64,000 nt of DNA from Zhengitettix transpicula (lineage: Eukaryota > Arthropoda > Insecta > Orthoptera > Tetrigidae), in contig CM073594.1 in the NCBI GenBank assembly GCA_037074705.1, forward strand, positions 74,076,509-74,140,508, given 5' to 3'. Below, piece after piece: positions 23,780 through 35,882 of this stretch (the stretch's first letter is position 1; each line of letters begins with the position of its first letter). The translations under genes were made by a program, and so were the position numbers. Below the pieces are notes generated by a model that saw only the letters and a program-made list of their open reading frames with translations, was not told the DNA's origin and did not search any database.

Positions 23780-24795
23780 TGTAATAATGAAAACGTAGGG
23801 TTTAATTAAATTTGCCCCACGTTGTGGTAGCCATTTATGTAATGAATAACTATTAGTCGTTTAATTTGCCCCACGTTGGAGGCGTCATTTATGTAATAAT
23901 CAAAATGAAAAGGTTAATTAAATTAAAAGATTAATGAAAATTAACAAACAAAATAATTTATTATTTTATTAATTTGTGGCTTCCAAAAGTTAAAACAATT
24001 AGAATCAAATTAAGATCTTCTCTCAGAGTCATAACTGGGTTTGATAATTAACAGAAAAGTGATTTAATAAACTGATTAACAAATCAATCATAAAATTTAC
24101 CTAAAAACAATATGTCGATAAATGAAAGAAAGCTAAATGAAAAGAAAATTAAACTTGAACGAAATGAAAAGTGAACTAAATCTGACTCTACCCTTTTAGT
24201 TATCGTTTACAAATATTATTATCAAAGTTTTGGTTACTCACATAATGCCCGACTGGTACCAGCATTTTTTTGTAGCTTCAAAACTACACTATAAATGCAA
24301 ATTTTATTACACTGATTCTAATTTCCTCACAGATTTTACACATACGCAGTCTAAATGCACGTACTCAGCTCTCAGGAACCTCGGATGATCCTCTCCTAAT
24401 TGGTCAGCTATCGGATGTCGGTTTCCTCAATGCCAAATTGTTCAAATTTTATAATGAAGCAACCATTGCTTCACCGTTGGCTAGTTGTTAGAAAATCTCT
24501 CTGTCCAACTATCTGCTTGCTTACAGGAACTCACGATTTGCAGATTTTAGACTTTTACTGTTTTATTTATCTATTTGGATCGAACTGCTATGTATCTCGG
24601 TGAAGATTTGTTTTAATGTCTCTCCTCTCGTGGCTGACCGTAGACTGCTGACTAACTTTACTTTTACGCGCGCAATCGCCATTTCGGCTCTTCAACAAAG
24701 CAACAGAGCTCAGCGTCATTGTCGCTTTGGAAGCTCATACCGCTATAATTCAAATTATAACCAAACAATTAATGGCCTAATTAACTATTGCTACA
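23780..24795 (-). mobile_element. TG...ACA element, family L copy b
   Basis: Separated from copy a by only six bases (ATATAT). It contains the family blocks, and has the 3' block AACGTGGGGCAAATT twice (23800-23890), a local duplication. Copy c at 28.9 kb is the closest relative. Confidence 0.6.
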
Positions 24796-25205
24796 ATATA
24801 TATATATTAAAATAATGTATTTTTCATTTTTTACAATGAGATATATTTAACGAGCATTAATAGAATAGTACATTAAAAAAATTAATTAATAAGAAACACC
24901 ATGGCTAATCTTTCAGACAGATACAGCCTGAAGAAGGCACAACTATGCACAAAAATGTTGTTGTGTTATTATTTAAAGACTTTAGGCTTAATAATTCTTT
25001 TATAAAATAAGTAGCTAAATATGTCTGATATATAAATATATGTATAGGGATAAGTTAATAGGCCACATTAAAGGCAGGAAGGGTTCGTTCTATTAGGATT
25101 AAAGGGAAGTGTTGTGAGGTAATAATAGAAGAGGAAGACCAAGGCTAGACAATCAGGGTAGATTTAAGCTTGCAAAAGTTAAGCAGATCAGGATGAAGAG
25201 AAGTA
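24796..25205. other. Unassigned AT-rich spacer
   Basis: Lies between element b and a mariner. Nothing recognised. Confidence 0.4.
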
Positions 25206-26516
25206 CCACTGTGATCAAAAAGTAAGGTGAAATTGTCATTTAAAACTCCCGGGATTAGGAAGGCAGGTAAGTTTTTTTCCTAGGTTGGTAGGACTGTCTA
25301 TAATATTTGCCAGCATCGGTTTGTTAAAAGGTTTAATTATCTCCGAGTTACACGTGTTTTTGTAAACAACCAAAAGTGAATTTTTCGATTTTTGCAATGG
25401 GTGATTTTGTTGAGCAAAGAACTTGCATCAAATTTTGTTTGCGAAACAAATATTCTTGTGCGGACACGTTGAAAATGTTGCGGAAGGCCTTTGGTGATCA
25501 AACTATGGCACAAAAATACGTTTATAAGTGGTACAACGAGTTCAAAGAGGACCGAGAACGCGATGAAGACGAACCGCGCTCTGGACGACCATCAACGTCT
25601 ACCGACGAGGGCCACGTCCAAAAAATCAAAGATTTGGTGCTTGAAAATCGTCGATGGATAATTAGAGATCTCGCTGATAGTGTTGGAATATCATTTGGCT
25701 CAGCCCAAACCATTTTGAAGAATGTTTTGTGTCTCAAACGCGTCAAGTCTCGATTGGTGCCAAAATCGGTCAATTTTTTGGAAAAAAAGCGTCGCGTTGA
25801 TGTGTGTGAAACTTTGCTGTTTGACTATCAGGACCACTTGAAATGCATCATTACTGGAGACGAGACATGGGTTTACGCATACGACCCTGAAACCACCGCC
25901 CAATCCAGCGAATATCGTGCAAAAGGTGAAGCAAGACCGAAAAGACCACGGCAAAGTCGATCGAAAATCAAGGTCATGTTGACAGTTTTCTTTGATTATC
26001 GTGGTGTAGTGCACTATGAATTCCTTCCGCCGGGGCCAAACTGTCAACAAAGAATATTATTTGAGCGTTATGCGTGGTTTGCGTGAAGCTATTCGTCTGA
26101 AACGGCCGGAATTATGGGCGAACAACTCTTTGTTCCTTCATCACGATAATGCACCATGTCATACTGCATTGGTTCTTCGCGACTTTTTTGCCAACAACTC
26201 GACTCATATCGTTCCGCAACCACCGTATTCGCCTGATTTGGCTCCGTGCGACTTCTGGCTATTCAGCAAACTCAAAAGGCCAATGCGGGGACGCCGTTTT
26301 GACACGATTGGGGAGATAAAAACTGAATCGAAGAAAGGTCTTGAAGGCTATATTGGAAAAAGACTATTCCGACTGTTTCGAGGACTGGAAAAAGCGTTAT
26401 AAAAAGTGCGTTTCATCGGACGGGGATTATTTTGAAGGGGATGAAATTGATTTGGAAGAATAAGTAAAGAATTTATATTTTATAAATAAATTCACCTTAC
26501 TTTTTGTTCACAGTGG
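25206..26516 (+). mobile_element. Mariner element, family M2, nearly full length
   Basis: Flanked by TA at 25204-25205 and 26517-26518. The 25-bp inverted ends are CCACTGTGATCAAAAAGTAAGG on the left and the complement of CCTTACTTTTTGTTCACAGTGG on the right, with one mismatch. It contains one transposase frame broken by two frameshifts. The end sequences differ from those of families M1 and M3, so it is a separate lineage. Confidence 0.95.
25397..26463 (+). pseudogene. Mariner transposase pseudogene (family M2, two frameshifts)
   Basis: ATG at 25397 was chosen (MGDFVEQRTCIKF). Helix-turn-helix regions occupy about residues 1-110. The first catalytic Asp is in GDETWVYAYDPE, the second in HHDNAPCHTALVL and the third in YSPDLAPCD, with exactly 34 residues between the last two, so the DD34D triad is intact. 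One extra base near 26036, just after codons for FLPPG, and another shift near 26335 break the frame; the terminal residues through DYFEGDEIDLEE are still readable to the stop at 26461. Length, if the shifts are ignored, is about 355 codons, the normal family size. It cannot make an active protein as it stands. Confidence 0.93.
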
Positions 26517-26518
26517 TA

Positions 26519-26838
26519 TAAACGCAGTCTGTCCACACCAACAACATATGTGTTTATAGAAGCTTTTCTTCTCATGGGACGGAAGGGATCTGGTAGAAGA
26601 TGATTCTATTCAACAGAGCGTAAACTGAGTTCGTAGATTTGCCGCAAGAGTGAGGACGGTTTCAACTATTAAACGTGGGTTAATAAGAGAAGAAATTGAA
26701 GAAATAAAAAATATCTTGTTGGATGCTTCTCACTATCCATGAAGAGACGAAACAACAGAGCTATTTACTGTTCGTATATTTGTTTTCTCTCTTCAGGTCT
26801 TATTTGAAATATGATGTCAGAAGTATGCAGAGAGGAGA
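26519..26838. other. Unassigned spacer
   Basis: Lies between the M2 mariner and retroposon copy C. Nothing recognised. Confidence 0.4.
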
Positions 26839-27330
26839 TTTTTTTTTTAGGGCAACAGACTACATGAGGGTAATCCACTTTGGGCAACTCCCTTTTAATA
26901 GCATAGGAAGGGATTTGAAAGGGGGATGCAAAAGGGTAGAGGAAGGTAGCCAAGGGTTAACTAGGGCCCCCGGGCTATAGTTTAAGGATTCTACCCGGCA
27001 TTCGCCTAAAGAAATGCAGGGAAAACCCTAGGAAAACCTGCATCGGGTAGGTCGGGCATTGGGTACTTGTCCCACGTCCTTCCGATAGCGGGAGAGGAGT
27101 TTGCTGTGGGGACGCAGCATTCCCTTCTCTGTGCCTCGACCAGTTTAGGAGGCAGCTGGCCGACTATTCCAATGGGAATAGCGAACAACTCTTACCGTAT
27201 GCCCAAGGTCTGCGACCCCGGAACATACACCTCTCAAAACAGGCTGAGGTGCCTCGGCATGTGAGAACTTTAGTTAACAAAAAACAGAGAGATGTGAAGG
27301 CATCCCCAAAGGTAGCCTCCGCCAGAGCTC
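26839..27330 (-). repeat. Poly-A-tailed retroposon family (copy C)
   Basis: T-run at 26839-26848, then AGGGCAACAGACTACATGAG and the family blocks through GCCTCGGCATGTGAGAAC to about 27330. It is a single unit. On the minus strand it ends in a clean poly-A tail. Confidence 0.75.
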
Positions 27331-28742
27331 TCGAGAGAGGAGAGCATTACCGCTGTTTTAAATCCCCTTTTCAAATCCTTTCCAGCAGTGAGCCTTAAGA
27401 GGTGGTTACCGACCGAGCAATGTCTCTGGATCCCCCGGAACTGCTAGCCATCTAATCGGGAAAGCATAGGCTCGCTTTCTTCTCTCCTAACCCACAGGGA
27501 AGCAGAGTTGCTTCCACTTGTTCTCCAGCAGCAGAGCGGCACGAGGAAAAGGCAATTAAATCCTGATTGAGTAGGGGAAAGTCTTCAGAGGGGAACTTTT
27601 AACTTTACGTAACGACGGCAACTCTGGAAACACGCAGGTAGATAAAGAAAAAAAAGGGGGGGTTGCGGATAGAAGAATGTAGTAGAAATCCTAGAGACGA
27701 AACTACCGCGAGCGCGCGCTTGAGGATGTGTGTTTGTGTGAGACAAAATGAAAATATGGTAATGGCCGCCGCATTGTCTTTCTCTGGGAAACTTGTTGAG
27801 AGGACAAGAGAAAGTCTCAAGTGCTTTACGTTTCGGAATACAGACATCGTCAAGACAACAACCCACAATTGTGATGTGCTTGCGGGTAAAGACAATTCAG
27901 TGCGGTTCATTGCCACTGGAATGGAGGAAATCAAGTCAAAAATATCAATATAAAGCAAATAAGTGACAAAGAGAGACAAAATGAGAAGTGAAAGACGGAA
28001 AAGTGAATGAAGAAAGTCATTGGAGAGAATAAGATGACAGACCGAAGGACTATAGAACAGTAAATATCATACGGACTAAAAGAAAAACCGACACTAGTAA
28101 CGCAGAATGAGACTGACCTGTGCCATAAATAAGGCAATTGTCTTAATGATATAAATTAATCAGACGAATAAACAATGTGTCAGAAAAATTTAATAATTAA
28201 TTCAACCGAAAAAAACAATCAGTTCAACAACGTTTCATCCACAATTTTATGAATTCTTCAGGTAAAAATTTAAGAGACGCTCGCATATATACATATGTTA
28301 AATTAGAAGAAATATGAATTTACAGACATGGAAGTGATATTTGGATTTAATTAGTTAATAATTTTTTCTGAGATATTGGCTCAATTGTTTATTTATTTAT
28401 TAAGTAATAATTGTCGGATAATATTAAATCGGATGAGAAGCTCAAAAAGGTCAGAACAACTTGAATAAGAAATGCTCACTTCAATGGATACACTCACGTT
28501 CAAATTAATAAAAACAGAAAAGAAACTCACCAAGTTTAATCTCTAGTTTGGCGGTTTGCCAAGTGAACATATTCACACTAAAGATAAGTGATCAATTAAC
28601 AGACAAAACAAAGTGATAAAAATAACAGTCGCCAAAGATGAAACCTTAGTAATTAATTTGTGTGATAAAAATTTCTTCAATTACGTTGACTCATTTCTAT
28701 TAATTTGACTGTATAATGTGTCGAGATATTCAATTAACAAGT
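27331..28742. other. Unassigned sequence, partly repeat-like
   Basis: The first 250 bp may be a further 5' extension of retroposon copy C. CTTTACGTTTCGGAATACAG near 27821 resembles the tail motif of Penelope-type repeats. Several overlapping frames at 27585-27979 on both strands are unrecognisable. Confidence 0.35.
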
Positions 28743-28900
28743 CACAAACCAAGAGAATAATCTATTCGTTTAATTAGTCATCAAGTTATGAGAAACAACA
28801 AACGCGTAATTAAGAAAATATATAAATGTCGAAACAGTTAAATGATAAAATAGGTCAATAAGAAAGAACGAAAAGTATAAACCGCTGAAATAATAAAATA
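28743..28900 (+). repeat. Direct repeat flanking element c (copy 1)
   Basis: About 155 bp beginning CACAAACCAAGAGAATAATC, repeated at 30489-30649 with few differences. Each copy directly precedes a family L element. Confidence 0.8.
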
Positions 28901-28901
28901 T

Positions 28902-29809
28902 TGTAATAATCAAATTGAAAGGTCGATTAAAATAAAAGATTATGAAAAATTAACAAACAAAATAATTTATTATTTATTCACTTGTGGCTTCCAAAAATTA
29001 AAACATTTACAATCAAATTAAGATCTCTTCTCTAGGGCAGTAACTGGGTTTGATAATTAACAGAAAATTGATTTAATAAACTGATTAACATATCAGGCAT
29101 AAAATTTACCTAAAAACAATAAATGAAAGAAAGCTAAATGTAAAGAAATTAAACTTGAACGAAATTAAAGATGAACGAAATCTGTCTATCCTTTTAGTTA
29201 TCGTTTACAAATATTATTATCAAAGTTTTGGCTACTCACATAATGTCCGACTGGTACCAGCATTCTTTTGTATCTTCAACACTACACTTTAAATGAAAAT
29301 TTTATTACACTGATTTCCTCACAGATTTTACACCTACGCAGTCGAAATGCACGTACTCAGCTCTCAGGAACCTCGGATGATCCTCTCCTAATTGGTCAGC
29401 TATCGGATGTTGGTTTCCCTCAATGAAAAATTGTTCAATTTTTATAATGAAGCAACCTTTGCTTCACCGTTGGCTAGTTGTTAGAAAATATCTCTGTCCA
29501 ACTATCTGCTTGCTTACAGGAACTCACGATTTGCAGAGTTTAGACTTTTACTGATTAATTTATCTATTTGGATCGAACTGCTATGAATCTCGGTGTGAAG
29601 ATTTGTTTTAATGTATCTCCTCTCGTGGCTGACCGTAGACGTAGACTAACTTTACTTTTGCGCGCACAATAGCCATTTCGGCTCTTCCACAAAGCAACAG
29701 AGCTCAGCGCTATTGTCGCTTTAGTCGCTCAATACAGCTACAATTCATTTATCAAAACAATTAAAATGATCCCTAATCAATTTTATTGGCCTAATTAACT
29801 ATTGCTACA
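28902..29809 (-). mobile_element. TG...ACA element, family L copy c
   Basis: Starts TGTAATAATCAAA and ends TTGCTACA next to ATATAT. Highly similar to copy b over most of its length but lacks the AACGTGGGG end block present in a, b and d, so its boundary probably marks the true inner end of the family's unit. Confidence 0.6.
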
Positions 29810-30488
29810 ATATATATTAACTAGAATATTAAAATTTGGAATTACAAAGATCCATAAAATATGGCATAATTAATCATATAAATTATAAAATTATAACAGG
29901 AATAAATGAATTGGAAAATACGTAAATAAGAATATTCTTATCCGATTAGACGTAGAAAATAGAGTGAAAGGATTGAAAAAGAGATGAGGAAAGGGTTGAC
30001 GTTTCTTGGGATTGGCCCCACACAGAGGTTCCACCATTACCGACATTTTCCCAACTCGTAAGTTGGACCGCCGCAACGTCGTCTCTTGTCTTTATGTAAT
30101 CTTAATTGAAGCGAGGATTGCACCTGACCGAACTAATTAGGCCTCGAGGTTGGTCTGACGTAACGAGCGAGCTGTGATTCGTTCTGGGAACTTCCACAAA
30201 CTCTTGTGTTTGTGTGGGAAAAACGGCAGAATGGAAAAAACAAAACACAGGGCTGATTCACTCTCGTAAGGCAAAACTCTCCACTGGCCCGGTTTCAAAT
30301 CCCGGACTGAAGCGGAATATTCCGCACAACGGCCGGGTTCTAATAAAGTTAGTAATATTCCGCTATCCAGAACGATTTATACATCAATATCCGCTAAATA
30401 TTCCGTTCTTGCAGCGAAAATATATATTAATCACAATCTTGGAAAATATACAAGTAGCCATGGAATTTATCCGCGCTCTCCTCGACAT
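29810..30488. other. Unassigned segment inside a local duplication
   Basis: Contains GTTAGTAATATTCCGCTATC (about 30349-30413), repeated at 31649-31709, and an isolated tRNA T-arm-like stretch CCCGGTTTCAAATCCCGG near 30288 without a matching A box. No gene recognised. Confidence 0.4.
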
Positions 30489-30649
30489 CACAAACCAAGA
30501 GAATAATCGATTCGTTTAATTAGTCATCAAGTTATGAGAAACAACAAACACGTAAATAATAAAATATATAAATGTCGAAAGACTTAAATGATAAAATAGG
30601 TCAATACGAAAGAACGAAAAGTATGAACCACTGAAATAATAGAATATAT
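30489..30649 (+). repeat. Direct repeat flanking element d (copy 2)
   Basis: Second copy of the 28743-28900 segment, again lying immediately before a family L element but with that element in the opposite orientation. Confidence 0.8.
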
Positions 30650-31615
30650 TGAATACTTAATAGAGGCCAGTAATGATTTTAATAATTGGATTGTTAGCGG
30701 TCCCAATTCTTCAAAAGACGACAATGTGTAGGCTAGCTTTGTTGTGAGCCGCGGGACTGTCTGGAGCAGTTGGTCTGGTGTTGTGGTCGCGTGAGGGAAT
30801 CAAAAGTTGGAAGCGGAGAACGAACGGCGTGGCCCAAGTATAAATCCAACCGAGAAAGTTACAAGTTTTTTTGAATTCAAGTATAAAGCTTGGACAGCGA
30901 GAGACTTAGTAAAACTGCAATCAGAGTGATCAGATAATTAGCGCCACACTAAGATTCCTACGTGTACTGAGACCATCATCAGTTTCCACATAAAGAAGGT
31001 GCAGCAGTTCCAGTTCCAGGAGGAAAATTCGATAACTACGACCGTGTGTTTGACAATCAAGTGTAGAGTCAATGATCTTATGGCCTATTAGCGTAAATTT
31101 GAGCCCGAGCCCAGGAATCTAAGTCTGGTACCGGCCGAACATTTTTGTAAGTAGAAACCAAGTTAATTAAGTTTGTTTTTTTAAACGATAGTTAAAGGAA
31201 TTCGTCAGATTTCGTTCTTCTCGTTTTGGTTTTGATTGTTAATTTCTTAATTTATAAATTCTATGATTGTGTAACGTAAATACAAAGGTTGTTCTTTACT
31301 TATGAAGCCCAGGTGAACGACCCTGAAAGAAGAGTTATCAAATCTCTAAACATTGAAAACTTTAAATGTATTTAACCTCATAGAAAATGTTATTAATTTC
31401 TATTGAATAAAATAAATGGTATTGTTAAGTTAAGGTAGTAATTATAACTCGATCCTTCATTTTTTAAAAATAAAATAATTTGTTTTATAACAGAACATAA
31501 ACTGCAAATTAATTGTTTAAATAATAATTAAAATTTTGTTTAAAAATCCGCCTATTCATTACGAATTGGCTTCCACAACGTGGGGTAATTAATCCTTCTT
31601 AATTTAATCATTACA
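30650..31615 (+). mobile_element. TG...ACA element, family L copy d
   Basis: Starts TGAATACTTAATAGAGGCC and ends ATCATTACA followed by ATATAT. Carries AATTGG..TTGTTAGCGGT, GTCAGATTTCGTTC (near 31206), CCCAG...GACCCTGAAAGAAGAG and TTGGCTTCCACAACGTGGGG (near 31565). Orientation is opposite to copies a-c. No coding capacity. Confidence 0.6.
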
Positions 31616-31648
31616 ATATATTAGCTAGAATACTAAAATATAATAAAA

Positions 31649-31709
31649 GGTAGTAATATTCCGCTATCCAGAAAGATTCATACATCAATATCCGCGAAAT
31701 ATTCCGTTT
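31649..31709 (+). repeat. Direct repeat of the 30349-30413 segment
   Basis: GGTAGTAATATTCCGCTATC and the following 40 bases match 30349-30413. Its right end is interrupted by the T-run of retroposon copy D. Confidence 0.75.
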
Positions 31710-31925
31710 TTTTAGAGTAACAGGCTACATGAGGGCAATCTACATGGTGGCAACTCCCCTTTAATAGCATAGGAAGGGATCTGAAATGGGGATGCGGAAG
31801 GGTAGAGGAAGGTAGCCAAGGGTTAACTACGGCCCCCCGGCCTTAGTTTAAGGATCCTACTCGGAAATTCGCCTAAAAGTGATTCAGGGAAAACCCTAGA
31901 AAAACCTGCATCAGGTAGGACGGGT
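31707..31925 (-). repeat. Poly-A-tailed retroposon family (copy D, truncated)
   Basis: T-run then AGAGTAACAGGCTACATGAG, continuing only to CTGCATCAGGTAGGACGGG. The break is close to that of copy G at 57.55 kb, consistent with 5' truncation on the minus strand. Confidence 0.7.
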
Positions 31926-33237
31926 AAAATTTTAAAAATTTATTTTATCTACTAAGACCACACTACAACCCCTATAAATCTGTAACAGTATTTCTGAAAC
32001 ACGTTGTATAAACATAACTAACCGAGTGGCCGCCGCCGTAGCCTGGATATTTATTTAAATTAGCCCGGAAAGGGAATTGATTCGCCACTAACTACTTGGT
32101 AAACTTTTCATTTAAACAGCATATATAGCGCCAGTGTTTGGAACATTTCCCTATTTAGGTCCCCTCCCCGATCCAACTCCTCGGCATCTAACTTAAAATA
32201 ATCCATGTTGATGACTGACGGCTTCGGGAATTCTCCTACTACACAAAATATAAGTGTCTAAAAGTGACGACGAATTTAAACAGTAAAAATACTGTCTAAA
32301 AGTACTCCCGGTACTTTATAGGACAACCTTTAACTAAATAGAGACCAAAATATTACTGGTACACTAATTTACCAGGTAACTTAAGACTACTCCGGGTAAC
32401 TTTTTGTCAACCGCGTCCACCTCCACGAAGATGAACATAAACGCCATTGTTAATGCGAGAATTTAACTCAGCGACTACTATAAGTCAGGAATCGACATTA
32501 ATATCGGTCTCTTTTGCATTACTTTTTATGTAAACCCCTTCCACCACCACCCGTACGCTGATGGTGCTTCCGTCCCTTGCTTTCTGGAGTTGAAATTGGA
32601 CACATAAAAATTATACAATTACACTATCAAATTAAGCGACCCCGGAAACGTTTTATTCGACGCAATTAATGGTCGTTTAGGAATGTTGTTCCATTCCACC
32701 CCTAGAGGCGGTAGAGGTGACTTAACCCCCTCCCCCTCCCCGAGTTTGTTGCTGCATCGTAAGTGACATGAGTATAAAGTTTGGTAGAAATTGGTCTACG
32801 CATTTAAGATTATATACTGAAATATGTTTCAACCCCTTCCACCCCCATTCCTGGGGGATGAACTACAATCAAGTATGATAAATGTGATAATTAAACTCAT
32901 TGACATATATAACCCTGGATTAGACGCCAATCTCGCATGTTTCGCGTCTTTTTCTTTCTCCAAAACCCCATCCGATATTATTGCTTTAAGGGGTTGAAAT
33001 TATACAATAAAAACATCAGGATAGAAACTATTAATCACATAGACCCCAAAACGTAAATAATCGATGCTAATATCGGACGTTATAGCATGTTTTTAAATTT
33101 CACCCCTTGTTAGTTTCGTAACGATTCGACTGAAACCTTCGCGGGGATGTGCACAACTACTCACCAACGTTTCATCGCAATTAGATGAATGGTTTAGGAG
33201 CGCATACACATACACACACACAGGCAGACATTCATTT
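31926..33237 (+). repeat. Unclassified repeat ending in a microsatellite tail
   Basis: The segment has recurring CCCCTTCCACC-type words spaced a few hundred bases apart (32537, 32833) and near its end reads AGTTTC-like, GAATGGTTTAGGAGCGCATACACATAC-like text followed by CAGACATTCATTTATATA. That ending is typical of 3' tails of RTE-type retroposons in insects. No protein frame was seen, so the class is inferred. Confidence 0.4.
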
Positions 33238-33238
33238 A

Positions 33239-33270
<32 letters not shown>

Positions 33271-33631
33271 GATAGATAGATAGATAGATATAGATATAGA
33301 TATAGATATAGATATAGATATAGATATAGATATAGATATAGATATAGATATAGATATAGATATAGATATAGATATAGATATAGATATAGATATAGATATA
33401 GATATAGATATAGATATAGATATAGATATAGATATAGATATAGATATAGATATAGATATAGATATAGATATAGATATAGATATAGATATAGATATAGATA
33501 TAGATATAAATATAGATATAGATATAGATATAGATATAGATATAGATATAGATATAGATATAGATATAGATATAGATATAGATATAGATATAGATATAGA
33601 TATAGATATAGATATAGATATAGATATAGAT
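33238..33631 (+). repeat. Compound microsatellite: (TA)n, (GATA)n, (ATAGAT)n
   Basis: (TA)n at 33238-33270, about five GATA units to 33290, then near-perfect hexanucleotide ATAGAT repeated roughly 57 times to 33631, with a single visible variant near 33509. It follows a retroposon-like tail and abuts family L copy e. Confidence 0.95.
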
Positions 33632-33900
33632 ATTGTTTCAGATTAATGGTCTCGGCCGTCAGAGGAAGTTGTAATGTGTACTTAGTATTGGTAAGGAGGG
33701 GTCAGCGCAAGACGTGTGCGGGTGGCCTGTCGCAAGATAAATCTGTTAATGAAAGGCATTGTTTCTGATTAATGGCCTGGACAGGTCACTTGTTGACTTA
33801 GGATCGGTATGGAGGAGTCAGAGCAAGGCACATGTGCGGGGGCCTGTCACAAAATAAATCTGTTAAGGCAGGCATTGTTTCGGATAATGGCCTGGACAGT
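33632..33900 (+). repeat. Tandem repeat of about 116-126 bp, 2.3 copies
   Basis: The word ATTGTTTCRGATTAATGG starts at 33632, 33758 and, shortened, 33874. Each unit continues with GTCAGMGCAAG, GGCCTGTC and AAATCTGTTAA. The units are diverged. Confidence 0.75.
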
Positions 33901-35019
33901 GGAAAAGACATTCTGTAATGTGTTTATTTAGGTTCTTGGGAGCGCTGGTCATGTGAGCGTGAGAAGACAAGTCCAGAGTAATTGAGGGTGCAGTTTGGGC
34001 TGTCTGGAGAATTTAGAACCACGCACGTGTGAGTGAGGGTAAGAAGACAAGTGCAAAGACAAATTAGATATGTCTCGATTGGCGGCGTTGGGACAAGACA
34101 GAGTGGCTAGATATTTTCTAGCTAAGGAACAGCAGCTGCAGAATGCAAATCTCGGGATAATGGAGAAACTGTCAACGAGCAGTTGCGACGTAGTTTTGGA
34201 ACAAAGGAAAAGAGAAGGGACTGTGGTATATAAAGGGAAGATAGTCTTGGAGTCAAGAGGGGAGTGAGAATTGTGGAGGCGTACGGCGATCACCGAGTAT
34301 GGAGAAATGTTGCAGCCTACGAGAGAAATAGCAAAATTATTCAACGATAAACATTTTTGTATGCAGAAGTTCAATCTGTTGTAATATCAAAATTTGACCA
34401 CTGTGTCCAAGGTGGTAGGAGACCAGGACACGGCATCCAGCATCGAGTAGTCTCACCACGAGCAAGAGGGATGTCCTTCACCGAGTATGGAGAATCAGCT
34501 ACCGTCGAACCAATAATGTGTGTTAGAGTCAGTGTGTAAACGTCCAGTCTATAAAGTGTGTGTGTGTACTGAACGAGCCAAATGTTCCTGAGTAATCGTA
34601 AGTTGAATGTTCATGGTATTAATATGTGTAAACGGAATTAAAAGATACAGTCAGATGTCGTTCTTTTCTTTTGTGTTAATAAAATAAACTCTTTTAAATT
34701 TTGAATCAATCTGGTAGATTAAGTTCGTTAGTAAGTTTCGTCGATGTCTAGACGATTAAATATTTCTGTTTAATTTAAAGATAAATGTTGGGTTCTTTGA
34801 TTATTTAAGTGTTCTGTCCGTTATCAAACCCAGTAAAGACCCATGAGAGAATGAGATATATGTTTTTTTATTAAAATGTATAATGTTTCAATAATTGATA
34901 AATAAATGTTGTTTGTTTTAAAGTCTATAATTGTTCATTTAAAAGCCCATCATATTTAATTATTACATTTTGGCTACCACAACAAAGCGGAGCAAATTAA
35001 GAAGTCCCGGTAATTTATT

Positions 35020-35022
<3 letters not shown>
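33634..35022 (+). mobile_element. TG...ACA element, family L copy e
   Basis: Begins TGTTTCAGATTAATGG and ends TAATTTATTACA followed by a long (TA)n run. The family blocks AGTCAGATGTCGTTC (near 34649), TTATCAAACCCAG...GACCCATGAGAGA (near 34815-34850) and TTTTGGCTACCACAACAAAG (near 34967) are present. It is longer than the others because its first part contains a roughly 120-bp tandem repeat. No protein recognised. Confidence 0.5.

Positions 35023-35062
<40 letters not shown>
35021..35062. repeat. (TA)n microsatellite
   Basis: A pure AT dinucleotide run immediately after element e, consistent with (TA)n being either its target or an expansion of the target duplication. Confidence 0.9.
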
Positions 35063-35065
<3 letters not shown>

Positions 35066-35300
35066 CTTACAAATAAAAGAATAGGATTATACCTGAAAAT
35101 AGAGATCTGAAGCACAATCACTACACTAAGCGTTGGTATGCCAATCCGACGTCATCACTACCACAACCAAGATGGCTACACAAGGACACCAAAAGTTGTA
35201 ATCAATGAGACGGTACAGAGAAAGTGCTACGTCATCGGAAATGGAGGACTGCTTGGCGAAGGACTATCAAACTCTGGAGTGTTGTGATAGTGATGTGAAG
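35063..35300. other. Unassigned spacer
   Basis: Nothing recognised. It ends in ATGTGAAG (35293-35300), the left target duplication of the next element. Confidence 0.4.
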
Positions 35301-35882
35301 GGTGTCGTATTCTGAGCGGCCGTGCCCTGAGCGGACAACAGTCCCTTCCTCAATCCTGATCGCTGAGCGAGCAGTTTTCCGAAGAACAACTTTATCAGTC
35401 TTGATTTAAACATTAAGTAAATGTAATACAAATTTCTGAAACTTGTTCTGGATTTATAATTTCTGTCTCTATCTATAATATTGAAACTGTTCCAATTGAT
35501 ATTCGTTTAATAAATATGCTTAAAAATGATCAATTAAGATAAAAATATTTTAACAGTTATATTTATCTGACGTCATTAAATAAATAAAAACATCAACATT
35601 TTTAGTTTTAAAATTAAATTTTTAAATATTATAATGAACAAAAAAAATTCTCGAAGTTTGATCTCTAATTTATTAGGACCTCTTCAGGAGATGTAAAGTC
35701 AATTAAATGATCTAATTTCAAAATTCCAACAAAGCAAGATTTTACAAAATTGATAATTTATAATAATTGTTAAATACTGATTAAGTTGCTCTTCGGAAAA
35801 TTTTATACGTGCTCGCTCAGCGGTCAGTATTGAGGAAGGGACTGTTGTCCGCTCACGGCACGGCCGCTCAATATACGGCGCT
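35301..35882. mobile_element. Miniature inverted-repeat element with 8-bp target duplication
   Basis: Inverted arms of about 90 bp (35301-35390 and 35789-35882) share CGTATTCTGAGCGGCCGTGCC-like ends and GCGGACAACAGTCCCTTCCT. They enclose about 400 bp of AT-rich DNA without coding capacity. The element is flanked by identical ATGTGAAG at 35293-35300 and 35883-35890. An 8-bp duplication fits hAT, P or Merlin superfamilies; the ends do not decide between them. Confidence 0.8.

Noticed and set aside
30280..30310. tRNA-like T-arm CCCGGTTTCAAATCCCGG
   Set aside because: No A box, anticodon arm or acceptor pairing could be found at the right distance, so no tRNA is called.
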